17,391 bases of DNA from Trichomonas tenax. Its lineage: Eukaryota > Parabasalia > Trichomonadida > Trichomonadidae. How positions within the stretch are numbered: position 1 is the stretch's first letter; every line of letters starts with the position of its first letter. The notes beneath the pieces are model-generated. The model did no database searches, was not told the origin of the DNA, and saw nothing but the letters and a program-made list of their open reading frames with translations. Below are positions 1-7,535 of the stretch, one piece after another. The stretch lies in NCBI GenBank assembly GCA_023091735.1, contig JALKBU010001062.1:1-17391 (forward strand), read 5' to 3'. Position numbers and translations under genes: made by a program.

Positions 1-1
1 T

Positions 2-376
2 ACAGAAGTGGATAGTGTATACAATTTATTTGGAGAACTTGAAGTCAAAATTAATGATCATCGTATGAATTTCTGAGATATGAAGAAATTACGTAATTTA
101 TGAGCTGATTTTTTGAAGTTTATTGGTCCTCATGTATTGCATGGTATGCGTTAATTCATGCGGAAAAGCCTCAGCTAGCAGTTTACATATGAGTTTGGGG
201 TAAACAGTGTTGAACCATCCATTAAAAAACGAATCTGACAATATGACATGTAAACACTCAAAAAGGCAGGGGGAGTGGCTAAAGTATTGTGACACTGGGT
301 AATATATTTTATGACTGATTCTATGGCAAGAGCTATTATTAAGTATAATTATCGTTTAATGAAACTTCCATTTTAA
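2..376 (+). pseudogene. Possible decayed coding stretch at the left edge, unrecognised
   Basis: Reading from base 2, the frame gives protein-like segments (for example TEVDSVYNLFGELEVKINDH, later DFLKFIGPHVLHGMR and MTDSMARAIIKYNYRLMKLP) separated by seven stops of all three types, and ends with TAA at 374-376. I recognise no family. The composition is less lysine/asparagine-biased than random AT-rich translation, which is the only reason to list it. It may be the tail of a decayed gene that continues left of the window, or chance. Confidence 0.2.
243..254 (+). promoter_or_regulatory. Single copy of the TTGACATGTAAA-like motif
   Basis: Reads ATGACATGTAAA, 11 of 12 bases matching the motif repeated in the spacer at 10051-10177. 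No intact gene is adjacent, so a regulatory role here is inference only. Confidence 0.25.
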
Positions 377-701
377 CTTTGTTTGCCTATAATTACAAAA
401 TTATTTTTATTTTACAAATAGCAAGTGCGTAACGGTTTTGCGTATGTCCAAAAAAATACGCCATTGGAAAATGCGTAAGTGCCGCATACTAATTATTTGA
501 TATGTCTCAAAGGCTTTGATATTCGATATTGTATAGAAATAAATTGCAGATGAAGATCATTTTTGTGTGATGAGATCTGAGGATTCAGACATATAAAATA
601 CAGTAGAAATCGGTTGTTGAACAAGGTTCATTCATTTTCGATCGTAAAAACTGTTCACAATTGAGAAGAGAGTTGGACAATAGTGCAATATGGTCTTTTA
701 T

Positions 702-713
702 TTGACATGTAAA
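702..713 (+). promoter_or_regulatory. Exact TTGACATGTAAA motif
   Basis: Perfect 12-base copy of the motif that forms the array at 10051-10177. It is followed directly by GTGTCAA, so the minus strand carries a second TTGACA half overlapping it. No nearby start codon is served by it. Function is inferred only from recurrence. Confidence 0.3.
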
Positions 714-860
714 GTGTCAAAACCTTACTTAAAAACAAATGTTTGATTCTCAGGCATGGCCTAATCGCTAATTGTTGAACTATGTACCTGATTGATGCAG
801 GTTTGACTCGTGTGCACAACAAACTTCTTTTTAGAAAAAACAATGATTGAAGAAAAAAAC

Positions 861-872
861 TTGCCATGTAAA
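861..872 (+). promoter_or_regulatory. TTGCCATGTAAA motif copy
   Basis: One mismatch to TTGACATGTAAA and identical to the copy at 10111-10122. Six bases downstream lies AATGTCAA, a half-site on the other strand. It lies 484 bp upstream of the tRNA gene, with no clear target gene. Confidence 0.3.
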
Positions 873-1302
873 ATATCAAATGTCAAGAGACGATAGCGCA
901 CTTTTGTCCGACACTCCAATTGATAATTTTCAATGAAAAAAATGATAACAGCTGAATAGATTGGATTATATCTATTTGGATATAGCTGCTGTAATTTATT
1001 TGAACAATAGAAACATAGCACGAAAGCATTTGGGCCATTTAATTGTATGAAGATTCTGAATTTTGTGAGTCTAGATTATCATTGAGTTGAATGAGAGTAA
1101 TATAAAATTTATATATTCGCTCATGTTTTATTGGTAAAATGTTCATGTTACAGAGTTTGGTTGGCACATGAAATTAATGAAAAATTGGTTTGAAATGGAA
1201 AATAAGTAATTTGATTCATAACTTCATCTTAATTCGTTGTGAGCATTTTAATTTACAAATAGAAATTGATAACAAACATTGCTGAGGCTGTTTATTTTTA
1301 TT

Positions 1303-1330
1303 TTGATGTTTTATTTTAAAAAAACATCAA
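1303..1330. repeat. 10-bp perfect inverted repeat upstream of the tRNA
   Basis: TTGATGTTTT (1303-1312) pairs perfectly with AAAACATCAA (1321-1330) across an 8-base AT loop. It ends 26 bp before tRNA-Glu. Small AT-rich inverted repeats arise by chance in such DNA. It could also act as a 3'-end signal or an upstream element of the tRNA. Confidence 0.4.
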
Positions 1331-1356
1331 TAAATATACAATAAAATATTTGAAAG

Positions 1357-1428
1357 TCCGATATCGTTCAGCGGTTAGGATATGTGGTTTTCATCCACAG
1401 GATCGGGGTTCGACTCCCCGTATCGGAA
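1357..1428 (+). tRNA. tRNA-Glu (anticodon UUC)
   Basis: The complete cloverleaf is visible. The acceptor stem TCCGATA (1357-1363) pairs perfectly with TATCGGA (1421-1427), followed by discriminator A1428. The D arm has the eukaryotic tRNA-Glu pattern GCGGTTAGGAT. The anticodon stem TGTGG/CCACA (1383-1387, 1395-1399) encloses loop TTTTCAT, with anticodon TTC at 1390-1392. The T stem CGGGG/CCCCG (1404-1408, 1416-1420) encloses TTCGACT. The variable loop is four bases and there is no intron. The gene decodes GAA (and probably GAG) in cytosolic translation. Its internal A and B boxes (around 1364-1375 and 1407-1417) should drive RNA polymerase III. CCA is not encoded, as expected in a eukaryote. 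Confidence 0.97.
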
Positions 1429-1431
1429 AAC

Positions 1432-1448
1432 TTTTTCTTTTTTTTTTT
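1432..1448 (+). terminator. Pol III oligo-T terminator of tRNA-Glu
   Basis: Three bases after the discriminator is a run of five T (1432-1436), then after one C a run of eleven T (1438-1448). Either suffices as a polymerase III stop. The T tract ends only 18 bp before the start codon of the next gene, so it lies within that gene's promoter or leader. Confidence 0.85.
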
Positions 1449-1466
1449 GAAAAAATTCTTATAATT

Positions 1467-2744
1467 ATGCATAAGCGAATTTATAATCCTTGGGACATTC
1501 CTCGGGGTCCAAACGAGAAACATCGTGTTCTGCATCTTATCGGTCTTCCACGTTCCTATAATTGGACGCAAATCAAACAATACTTTATTAATTATCGAAT
1601 TCAATACGCACACTTCTTTGGAAATCAAGCACTGCTGCAATTTATGAACTCCCAAGATGCAGAAAACTATTTAAACAATGAAAAACAAATTGTTACTGAT
1701 TTAAATATCAAAATCGAATTCTCAATTATCCCAGAATTGCTTTATGACGACTTTGAGTCACTTCCTGGCGCTTCCAGAGTCATTTGCGTTCAAGTGAACA
1801 AACTGAAGCTATACCTTGGCATTTACGATATTTATGATCAATGTTCATTATTCGGAACTGTTGATAAAATCATTTGTTTTGAAAAAGGAGGTAAATTCGC
1901 GCTTGTTCAAATGCACACTATAGAAGATGCAGGCCTCGCTCTTTACAATTTATCGAATTGCGAACGTCATTCCCCTTCATTTAAGCTTCGAATACAGTTC
2001 TCTAAGAATCATGATATCGCAATTAAGTTTAATAACACGAAAAGCTTCGATTTTACGCAACCTACAGCACGCCAAGACTTTGAATCGAATAGAGAAAACG
2101 CAATGTCAGATCTCGGCTTCTTCGAGCCTGAAAGGGACTCCACAATACCTCAGGAGTTTGACTTATTCAGGCCAGTTACTTTTGACCCTTGTTCCTCGAA
2201 ATCTTTAATCATTCGTGGATATCACGAAACAGACAATCCATGTGATTCTCTTCGTGCTCTATTTGGTCAGTATGGAAATGTGAAGTCAGTGAAGTGCTCA
2301 GCAGCACGTGGAGACTCTTCTTTATCGATTATTAATTTTGAATATGGTTTTAATGCTAGATTGGCTCAATTCATGCTGAATGAGTTGCAAATAGGAAGTG
2401 ATACATTGTCTGTATCATTATCAAGTGATGAAGATATTCCTTCACTAGGAATTGAATTAACCAAGGAATATAATGAAAATATCAATATTACTCCGATGGA
2501 AACTGAAAATTTTAAGAATGGTAGCATTGATTTCAGGGAGAATTACTGTCCTCCATCAAATTTAGTTGAAGTCATTCCTAACGTGAACGATTTATCAATT
2601 TTTCCAAATTCCAATGATGGAAAACACATTGAAAATTCTATATTTGAATTCCCAACTATCGAATCCGCAGCAATATTTATCTTGAAAAGTTCTTTTACGA
2701 GTGTAGATGGGAAAACCTATTACATTAGATTCGCTGATGTATAG
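1467..2744 (+). CDS. Polypyrimidine-tract-binding-protein-like RNA-binding protein (RRM protein)
   Basis: 425 residues. Start chosen at ATG 1467 (MHKRIYNPWDIPRG); the frame is open further upstream only because it runs through the tRNA. RRM1 spans about residues 20-86 (RVLHLIGLPRSYN, ALLQFMNSQDAENYL). RRM2 spans about 103-181 (VICVQVNKLKLYLGIYDIY, LFGTVDKIICFEKGGKFALV) and ends in LRIQFSKNHDIAIKFNNTKS, closely following the PTB RRM2 tail LRIDFSKLTSLNVKYNN. RRM3 spans about 245-320 (SLIIRGYHETD, LFGQYGNVKSVKC). A shortened RRM4-like part after about 380 starts YCPPSNLVEV and ends KTYYIRFADV. Family members bind CU-rich RNA and act in splicing, stability or localisation. RRM4 seems degenerate and there is no clear nuclear localisation signal. 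The stop is TAG. The family call is strong; orthology to PTBP1 or hnRNP L is not settled. Confidence 0.85.
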   Translation: MHKRIYNPWDIPRGPNEKHRVLHLIGLPRSYNWTQIKQYFINYRIQYAHFFGNQALLQFMNSQDAENYLNNEKQIVTDLNIKIEFSIIPELLYDDFESLPGASRVICVQVNKLKLYLGIYDIYDQCSLFGTVDKIICFEKGGKFALVQMHTIEDAGLALYNLSNCERHSPSFKLRIQFSKNHDIAIKFNNTKSFDFTQPTARQDFESNRENAMSDLGFFEPERDSTIPQEFDLFRPVTFDPCSSKSLIIRGYHETDNPCDSLRALFGQYGNVKSVKCSAARGDSSLSIINFEYGFNARLAQFMLNELQIGSDTLSVSLSSDEDIPSLGIELTKEYNENINITPMETENFKNGSIDFRENYCPPSNLVEVIPNVNDLSIFPNSNDGKHIENSIFEFPTIESAAIFILKSSFTSVDGKTYYIRFADV

Positions 2745-3270
2745 ATATTAGTTCTGTTTGTTTGTTATACGTTAAATACGAATTTTGTAGTTAAAATCAA
2801 TCAAATTCTCTGTAATATTACGTAGACAAGCAAAAAGAATGTTATATTTGAATATAGCTGATAGAGCTTAAGAAAAATACAAACATCCTAAGTTTCGTTT
2901 CTGTGAGTTTCAACATTTCGAATATTAATCACTGAAATAGATTTTGTTATCGAACAAACATGCTATCATGGAGCATTATTTCAATTTTATATCATTAATT
3001 TTCGTGTTTGATCAAAATGAGGTCGAAATATAAAAAATTAATACCGATAACGTTGAGAATTTAATCAAAATAATCATATCTATGATTCCATTTCTAGTGA
3101 TTGTCCTATGTATTATCGTTATTGATGATAGAACGTTTATGATTCCAAAACTTACTGTGAAAAGGGTTAAACTGTATTACTGGCATTAGAAACACTATAT
3201 AACTCCAAAGTATAGTAAAAATACATTGAGCAACATCATCTAATTGCATTAATTGATGTCAAGATTTTGA
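2745..3270. other. AT-rich spacer, nothing recognisable
   Basis: No open frame of useful length, tRNA, obvious repeat or Inr-plus-ATG arrangement was seen on either strand. Several short frames look weakly protein-like but are broken every 10-20 codons. Confidence 0.5.
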
Positions 3271-3516
3271 ATGATGGATAAAAATTATCTTCTCGTTACT
3301 CCAAAACTATATCAACATATACCCATAGAGCAGCTTATAAAGGATTTAGTATCAAAATAAGGTGTTGCCCATTAAACAAAACTGGGTTATTCTTCTCAAT
3401 TTAGTAAACTTGTCAAATTTAGCTGTGCAAAAAAAGAATCATCATTATTTTTGGGAGAATAACACACAGAGCTTATGTGTGAACACTTGGAATACTTTTT
3501 TTCCAAAAAAAGCTAA
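3271..3516 (+). pseudogene. Possible decayed gene fragment, unrecognised
   Basis: From ATG at 3271 the frame reads MMDKNYLLVTPKLYQHIPIE for 29 codons, then continues in the same frame through TAA codons at 3358, 3373 and 3460 to TAA 3514. Segments such as TKLGYSSQFSKLVKFSCAKK and HTELMCEHLEYFFSKK look protein-like. No domain is recognised. The absence of frameshifts suggests a once-coding frame, but TAA is the commonest chance stop in AT-rich DNA and the evidence is weak. Confidence 0.25.
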
Positions 3517-3824
3517 AAAGCATATTTGTGATTAGATTTACCTATTTATCATCGACAACAACATATTTTACGGTATAAAAATGCTATACAATGGGAATAT
3601 AATATATTATAATGAGTAAAGCACATCATGACAAATCAATGTTTTTGATGCAAGATATCTCTAATATTTTAATGAAATATAGACTTTGTTAGCTAATTCT
3701 TTAATATATCATGCACAACAGTATTTTGTACATTGGGGTTCAATAACTTCGCAAGAATTTAATCCAGTGAGCTAAAAAACGAGTTTTGCCGACTTTGCGT
3801 GTCAATTTTAGACAAGCCTTCAAT

Positions 3825-3835
3825 TCATTTTTCTG
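3825..3835 (+). promoter_or_regulatory. Inr-like element of the broken kinase gene
   Basis: TCATTTTTCTG matches the first eight positions of the trichomonad initiator (TCAYTWYT). With transcription starting at the A of TCA (3827), the leader to ATG 3844 would be 17 bases, a typical length for trichomonads. Confidence 0.5.
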
Positions 3836-3843
3836 CAAAATTT

Positions 3844-4767
3844 ATGTAGAAAGATATATCTGAAGTCTTTGAAAGTCATGGCTACGAATTGGTCAAGTTT
3901 CTCAACAAGGGATCATTCGGATATGCCTACACAGTCCGCAGTGTGAAGTGTGGCATCGATTTCGTGTGCAAAGTCTCTGTTGGAAGCGATATTGATTTTA
4001 ACCCAAATTCCTCATTCCACAGAGAGATTTAGATCATGTCCAAACTCACACATCCATACATACTCAAGATATATGATTCATTCGCTGAAAAAGGAAAAAT
4101 TTTCAAAATCTTTGAATATTGTTCGCAAGGAAGTTTGCAAGATATGCTCAGCTACGGAGTCTTAGATACGCAAAAGGCCCTTAAATACGCCTGCAAGATT
4201 GTAGATGCTCTATGTTACATACACAATAAAGGATACGGGCATTGTGATATCAAACCCTCGAACATTTTAGTCGACGAATTCGGACGAATAAAGTTGGCTG
4301 ATTTCGGTCTTTTCAGGTTGGTTGACAACAGCAAGGACAAAAGTCTCTGCTGGGGGTCTCTCGCATACATGAGTCCAGAATTGGTGTTAAACAGAGCTGT
4401 TGATCCTTTCAAGTCCGATGTGTGGGCTCTGGGCATTACTCTCTATAATCTTGTAATGGGAAAGCTTCCCTATAAAGGAAGCACACTGCAGGACTTGATG
4501 TATGATATCTATGTCGGTTATGATCCGATTATTAAATCTGAATTCAATGTTCCGGAATAAGCTAAAACGATTTCTTTTATTAGAGAGTCGTGCTTAAAAG
4601 TGGATGCAAAGGACAGACCATCAATTTTCGACATAAAAGCAATATTGGATGAAAAAAACAAAGAGAATTTCGACTTCTAAGTTAAATCTCCCCAATCTGT
4701 TGATAAGAAGGAGCAGCAAGCAGATTTCATTGCATTCACCAAAGAGAGTCTCTTTGAGCTCGAATAG
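3844..4767 (+). pseudogene. Serine/threonine protein kinase, disrupted by in-frame stops
   Basis: A single frame of 307 codons encodes an almost complete kinase domain and no frameshift is needed. Visible are the glycine loop (LNKGSFGYAYTV), ATP-binding lysine in DFVCKV (codon 43), alpha-C glutamate in FHREI (codon 61), hinge IFEYCSQGSL, catalytic loop GHCDIKPSNIL (Asp at codon 135), DFG at codons 153-155, an SPE version of APE, and lobe motifs DVWALGITLYNLVMGKLPY and DAKDRPSI. HRD is changed to HCD. Four internal stops interrupt it: TAG 3847-3849 (codon 2), TAG 4030-4032, TAA 4558-4560 and TAA 4678-4680. The frame ends at TAG 4765-4767. An initiation at ATG 4036 would lack the N-lobe lysine and could not make a normal kinase. 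Either a young pseudogene or a locus that needs readthrough; the former is favoured. Confidence 0.85.
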
Positions 4768-4997
4768 TATTATAATCAAACCATGTTTGGATTAAATTTA
4801 TGTGTTTTGTTTGTTTTTAGTAAATAAGTGCCTATTTAATCTTATGGACTCATTTACCGGATCATAACTTGAAAATATTTCGATATCATCCATATGTACA
4901 CAATATTATCAATACATTATGTGAGCTTAAATTAGATACGGTTTATTATGAGTTGATATTAATCGAGATATAAACTTTAATAATTTGTTGAACAACA

Positions 4998-6118
4998 ATG
5001 CAAATAAGTCCCACAATGCATTCTATATCAGTTCCTCAACGCCAAAAGTTCACATTAATAATTTTTGATAGGGAAATTGAAGAAGACCATGTTTTCCTTG
5101 GCAATCACAAAGTTTTATTGATGAAATATGCATGCACAAAGAAAGTAATATTAAAATATTGATGTATTTAAGCAATATATGGACTGTATCATGGGCTGCG
5201 TCTAATTTACGCGTCTTAAGATATTGATGACAATGTATTATACTGTAGGATTAGGAAATGACAGTTCATTCATTTAACGAAGCGCTACATCTGTTTAAAC
5301 AGATATATGAAGATATGAAATCGAATCATTCGATTGTTAATAAAAACACTTCATTCTAAGACAATTTGTTTACATGCTTCGAAGGTGTTATGTTTTCAAT
5401 GTCTTTCATTGTTAAATTTTTTTAATAGTACCAATATAATTATTAAACTATGTGAAGAAACATTTTTAGTATCCTTAAATACTCTGCTGATCTTCCCTAA
5501 CTCAATTATTAGTAATGTGAAACATCACAGCTTTGATTTAGAGAATTATTGAAGAAATACCAAAATATAACTAAATTTTTTAAAACTAGAATCTAGAGGA
5601 TATAGCATCATCATGCATTCTCATGCTGCATGAGTTACATATGATAAATGCTGTTGGTAACATAAGAGAATTTTTCAAATTCAAGTAAATGAAGAATCCA
5701 ATTATGTATTCAGCATGAGCAATGCATCGAATTTTCATGAGATTCTAGATGCTGATTCATGTATTACAATGCATATTGATAATAGCAAAGTATCAATACT
5801 CGATATTTAATAGATACAATTAACTACCATGCCACCACATATGAATTGTCTGAATTGCATCATGGTAAGACCTTTAGATGTCAATCTAATAACAAATTGA
5901 AATCTGAATCATCAACAAGGAACTTCTTTGTGCCATGATTGACCTCCACAACAGTTTACCTGTGAAAATCTGAATACAAAAGCATTTAAGACAAAAGAGA
6001 GTATAAAGAGGGAAAGGAAGAATGCGAAGAAATGAGAATAAAAATGTTGAATTTTAACATTTTTAGATGCTCTATATGACATTGAGTAGGAAAATCGCAT
6101 TAATTTTGCATTTTGAGA
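4998..6118 (+). pseudogene. Possible highly decayed gene, unrecognised family
   Basis: Protein-like pieces follow each other in shifting frames. A 54-codon frame starts at ATG 4998 (MQISPTMHSISVPQRQ, then FTLIIFDREIEEDHVF). Another starts at 5258 (MTVHSFNEALHLFKQIYEDM). The frame at 5334-5552 contains IIKLCEETFLVSLNTLLIFP. The same frame resumes at 5688 (NEESNYVFSMSNASNFHEIL). It ends with a lysine-rich part near 5960-6035 (TKESIKRERKNAKK). At least two frameshifts and many stops would be needed. The start FTLIIFDREIEEDHVFLGNH faintly resembles trichomonad BTB-like proteins, but I do not claim that family. The minus-strand frame 5912-6100 is judged a shadow. Confidence 0.3.
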
Positions 6119-6787
6119 TTAAGACGATATTTTTTTCATTGTTTGTTATTCCCATTACATATTGCATATTTATGGATATAAATAATATTTATTACTTCAA
6201 ATTGTTAATAATTAAAATTATGATATAGCATAGAGTGTATATTTGATATTGAGTGCTTGTATTTAAATTGTGAAGATGAAGCATTTCAATTTTTGACTAA
6301 TTTACAAAAGTCTGAAATTATCATCTATATGATATCAAATAAAATTATCTGATCCAAAAAAAATTATCTCAAAAAATCTCCAAATCGTCAAAATCTTTGA
6401 TATTTCTAATGTATATGTTGTTATCTCTATTTTTATTCGATTTAAACAGAGTATTTTAATAATTTCAATTGATTACAATATTGCTCTTTTGCTGTAATTT
6501 TGTTGTACTATTATTGTATAACAAAATCGAATTTCGGTTTAAAAATTTTCAAAAAAAATCAAATCCTTAAAAATTCTTAATATTTTCTTCACCGCAATTT
6601 ATTTATCCATAAAAATTAATTCAAAAGTAGTTATTCAATAATTTGAAAAATTTACAACATCATTTTCAATGACCAACTAAGCGTATTCCTTTTCTCCGGT
6701 TAAATTTTAATGAAATATTTTTGAATTTGGATAACTCCATTGCAATTTTTTGTGTTCTTTTTAATCGTTTTTCGGCACTTTTTCATC
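6119..6787. other. AT-rich spacer upstream of the broken transporter
   Basis: Very AT-rich with long A and T runs. No coding frame, RNA gene or repeat with arms longer than chance was found. It probably holds upstream promoter sequence of the transporter at 6797, but no specific motif other than the Inr at its right end could be picked out. Confidence 0.5.
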
Positions 6788-6800
6788 TCATTTCTCATGG
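6788..6800 (+). promoter_or_regulatory. Trichomonad Inr overlapping the start codon
   Basis: TCATTTCTCATGG matches TCAYTWYTCATTA at the first eleven positions. Its internal ATG (6797-6799) is the proposed start codon. Transcription from A6790 gives a 7-base leader, as reported for several T. vaginalis genes. This supports 6797 over the in-frame ATG at 6740. Confidence 0.65.
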
Positions 6801-7535
6801 AAAAGCCTTATCAAGAAATTGGACAGGCTCCTGAGGAAAGAAAGTCGAAGAAGATGCACGAGCTCGGACATCTCTTCACATTCACTTCTGTTGCTTTTCA
6901 CGCCATCTCAGCGAACTTCCAAAAATCATGTCCCGCTGTCGTCACTAAAGAGTTGACTCTCAGCTATGGTGTCTCCGTTCAGGAGCTGACTATCTTTTCT
7001 TGGATCTATTTCTATCCTTATGCAGTTACTCAAATTGTTGCTGGATTATTAAACGGCATTTTCGATCCCGCTTATGTTCTCGGCGTATTGGGCATCATGT
7101 ACTCTTTCGGATCCATCATGTGCGGCTTTTCTACATCGCTCACTGTCGGTGTAATTTGACGTTTCTTGGTTGGCCTTGACATAGGACCAATCTACATCTC
7201 CGCAATCAAAATCTACTCCTGATGGTATAAGAAGGAGCCGCTTCCAGTCCTTCTTGGTCTTTTCCTCGCATTTTCAACAATCGGTGGAATGCTCGCAGGC
7301 ACTCCGCTCACATTGTTCGTCAGAAAGTTCGGATGGAGGAACTCTTTCTATTCCCTCGGAGGTTTTGGCGCTGCACTTTCATTATTAGTTCTCATTTTCA
7401 CAAAAGGCACACCTGAGGCTATGGGATTCCGATCGGTTAACGGTGCAATAGGCCAAAAGAAGACAGTCAAGGAGAAAATTATTAATTTTTATAAGAGCAG
7501 TTTCAAGATTCTTATGCACGGACACTTCTATGAAT
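6797..7535 (+). pseudogene. Major facilitator superfamily transporter, N-terminal half, truncated and with stops
   Basis: From ATG 6797 (MEKPYQEIGQ) the frame encodes a cytosolic N-terminus and about six membrane helices: LFTFTSVAFHAISAN; IFSWIYFYPYAVTQIVAGLL; YVLGVLGIMYSFGSIMCGF; the RFLVGLDIGPIYISAIKIYS helix; VLLGLFLAFSTIGGMLAG; and WRNSFYSLGGFGAALSLLVL. The RFLVGL and GWRNSFYSLGG motifs are typical of solute transporters of this superfamily. Substrate is unknown. TGA at 7157-7159 interrupts before RFLVGL, and TGA at 7220-7222 precedes WYKKEPLP; there is no frameshift. A central loop (KKTVKEKIINFYKSSFKIL) is present but helices 7-12 are missing. Around 7525-7545 the frame switches to an unrelated extracellular-type protein. 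The first half could not work as a full transporter. Confidence 0.85.

Larger units (their letters stand above)
377..1302. other. AT-rich spacer without a supported gene
   Basis: No convincing coding frame on either strand. The short minus-strand open frames at 655-879 and 761-1021 overlap each other and have no recognisable domain or Inr. The only structure seen is two copies of the ACATGTAAA-type motif, at 702-713 and 861-872, listed separately. Confidence 0.5.

Noticed and set aside
655..1021. Minus-strand frames upstream of the tRNA
   Set aside because: Low-complexity translation, overlapping each other, no initiator and no domain.
1350..1466. N-terminal extension of the RRM protein starting at ATG 1350
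   Set aside because: It would translate the tRNA-Glu gene and its oligo-T terminator; the family-like protein begins at ATG 1467.
3844..4767. Reassigned genetic code (TAG/TAA read as glutamine)
   Set aside because: TAR stops outnumber TGA by chance in AT-rich DNA; intact genes here end naturally at TAG or TAA; the transporter fusion also contains TGA codons; and trichomonads are known to use the standard code.
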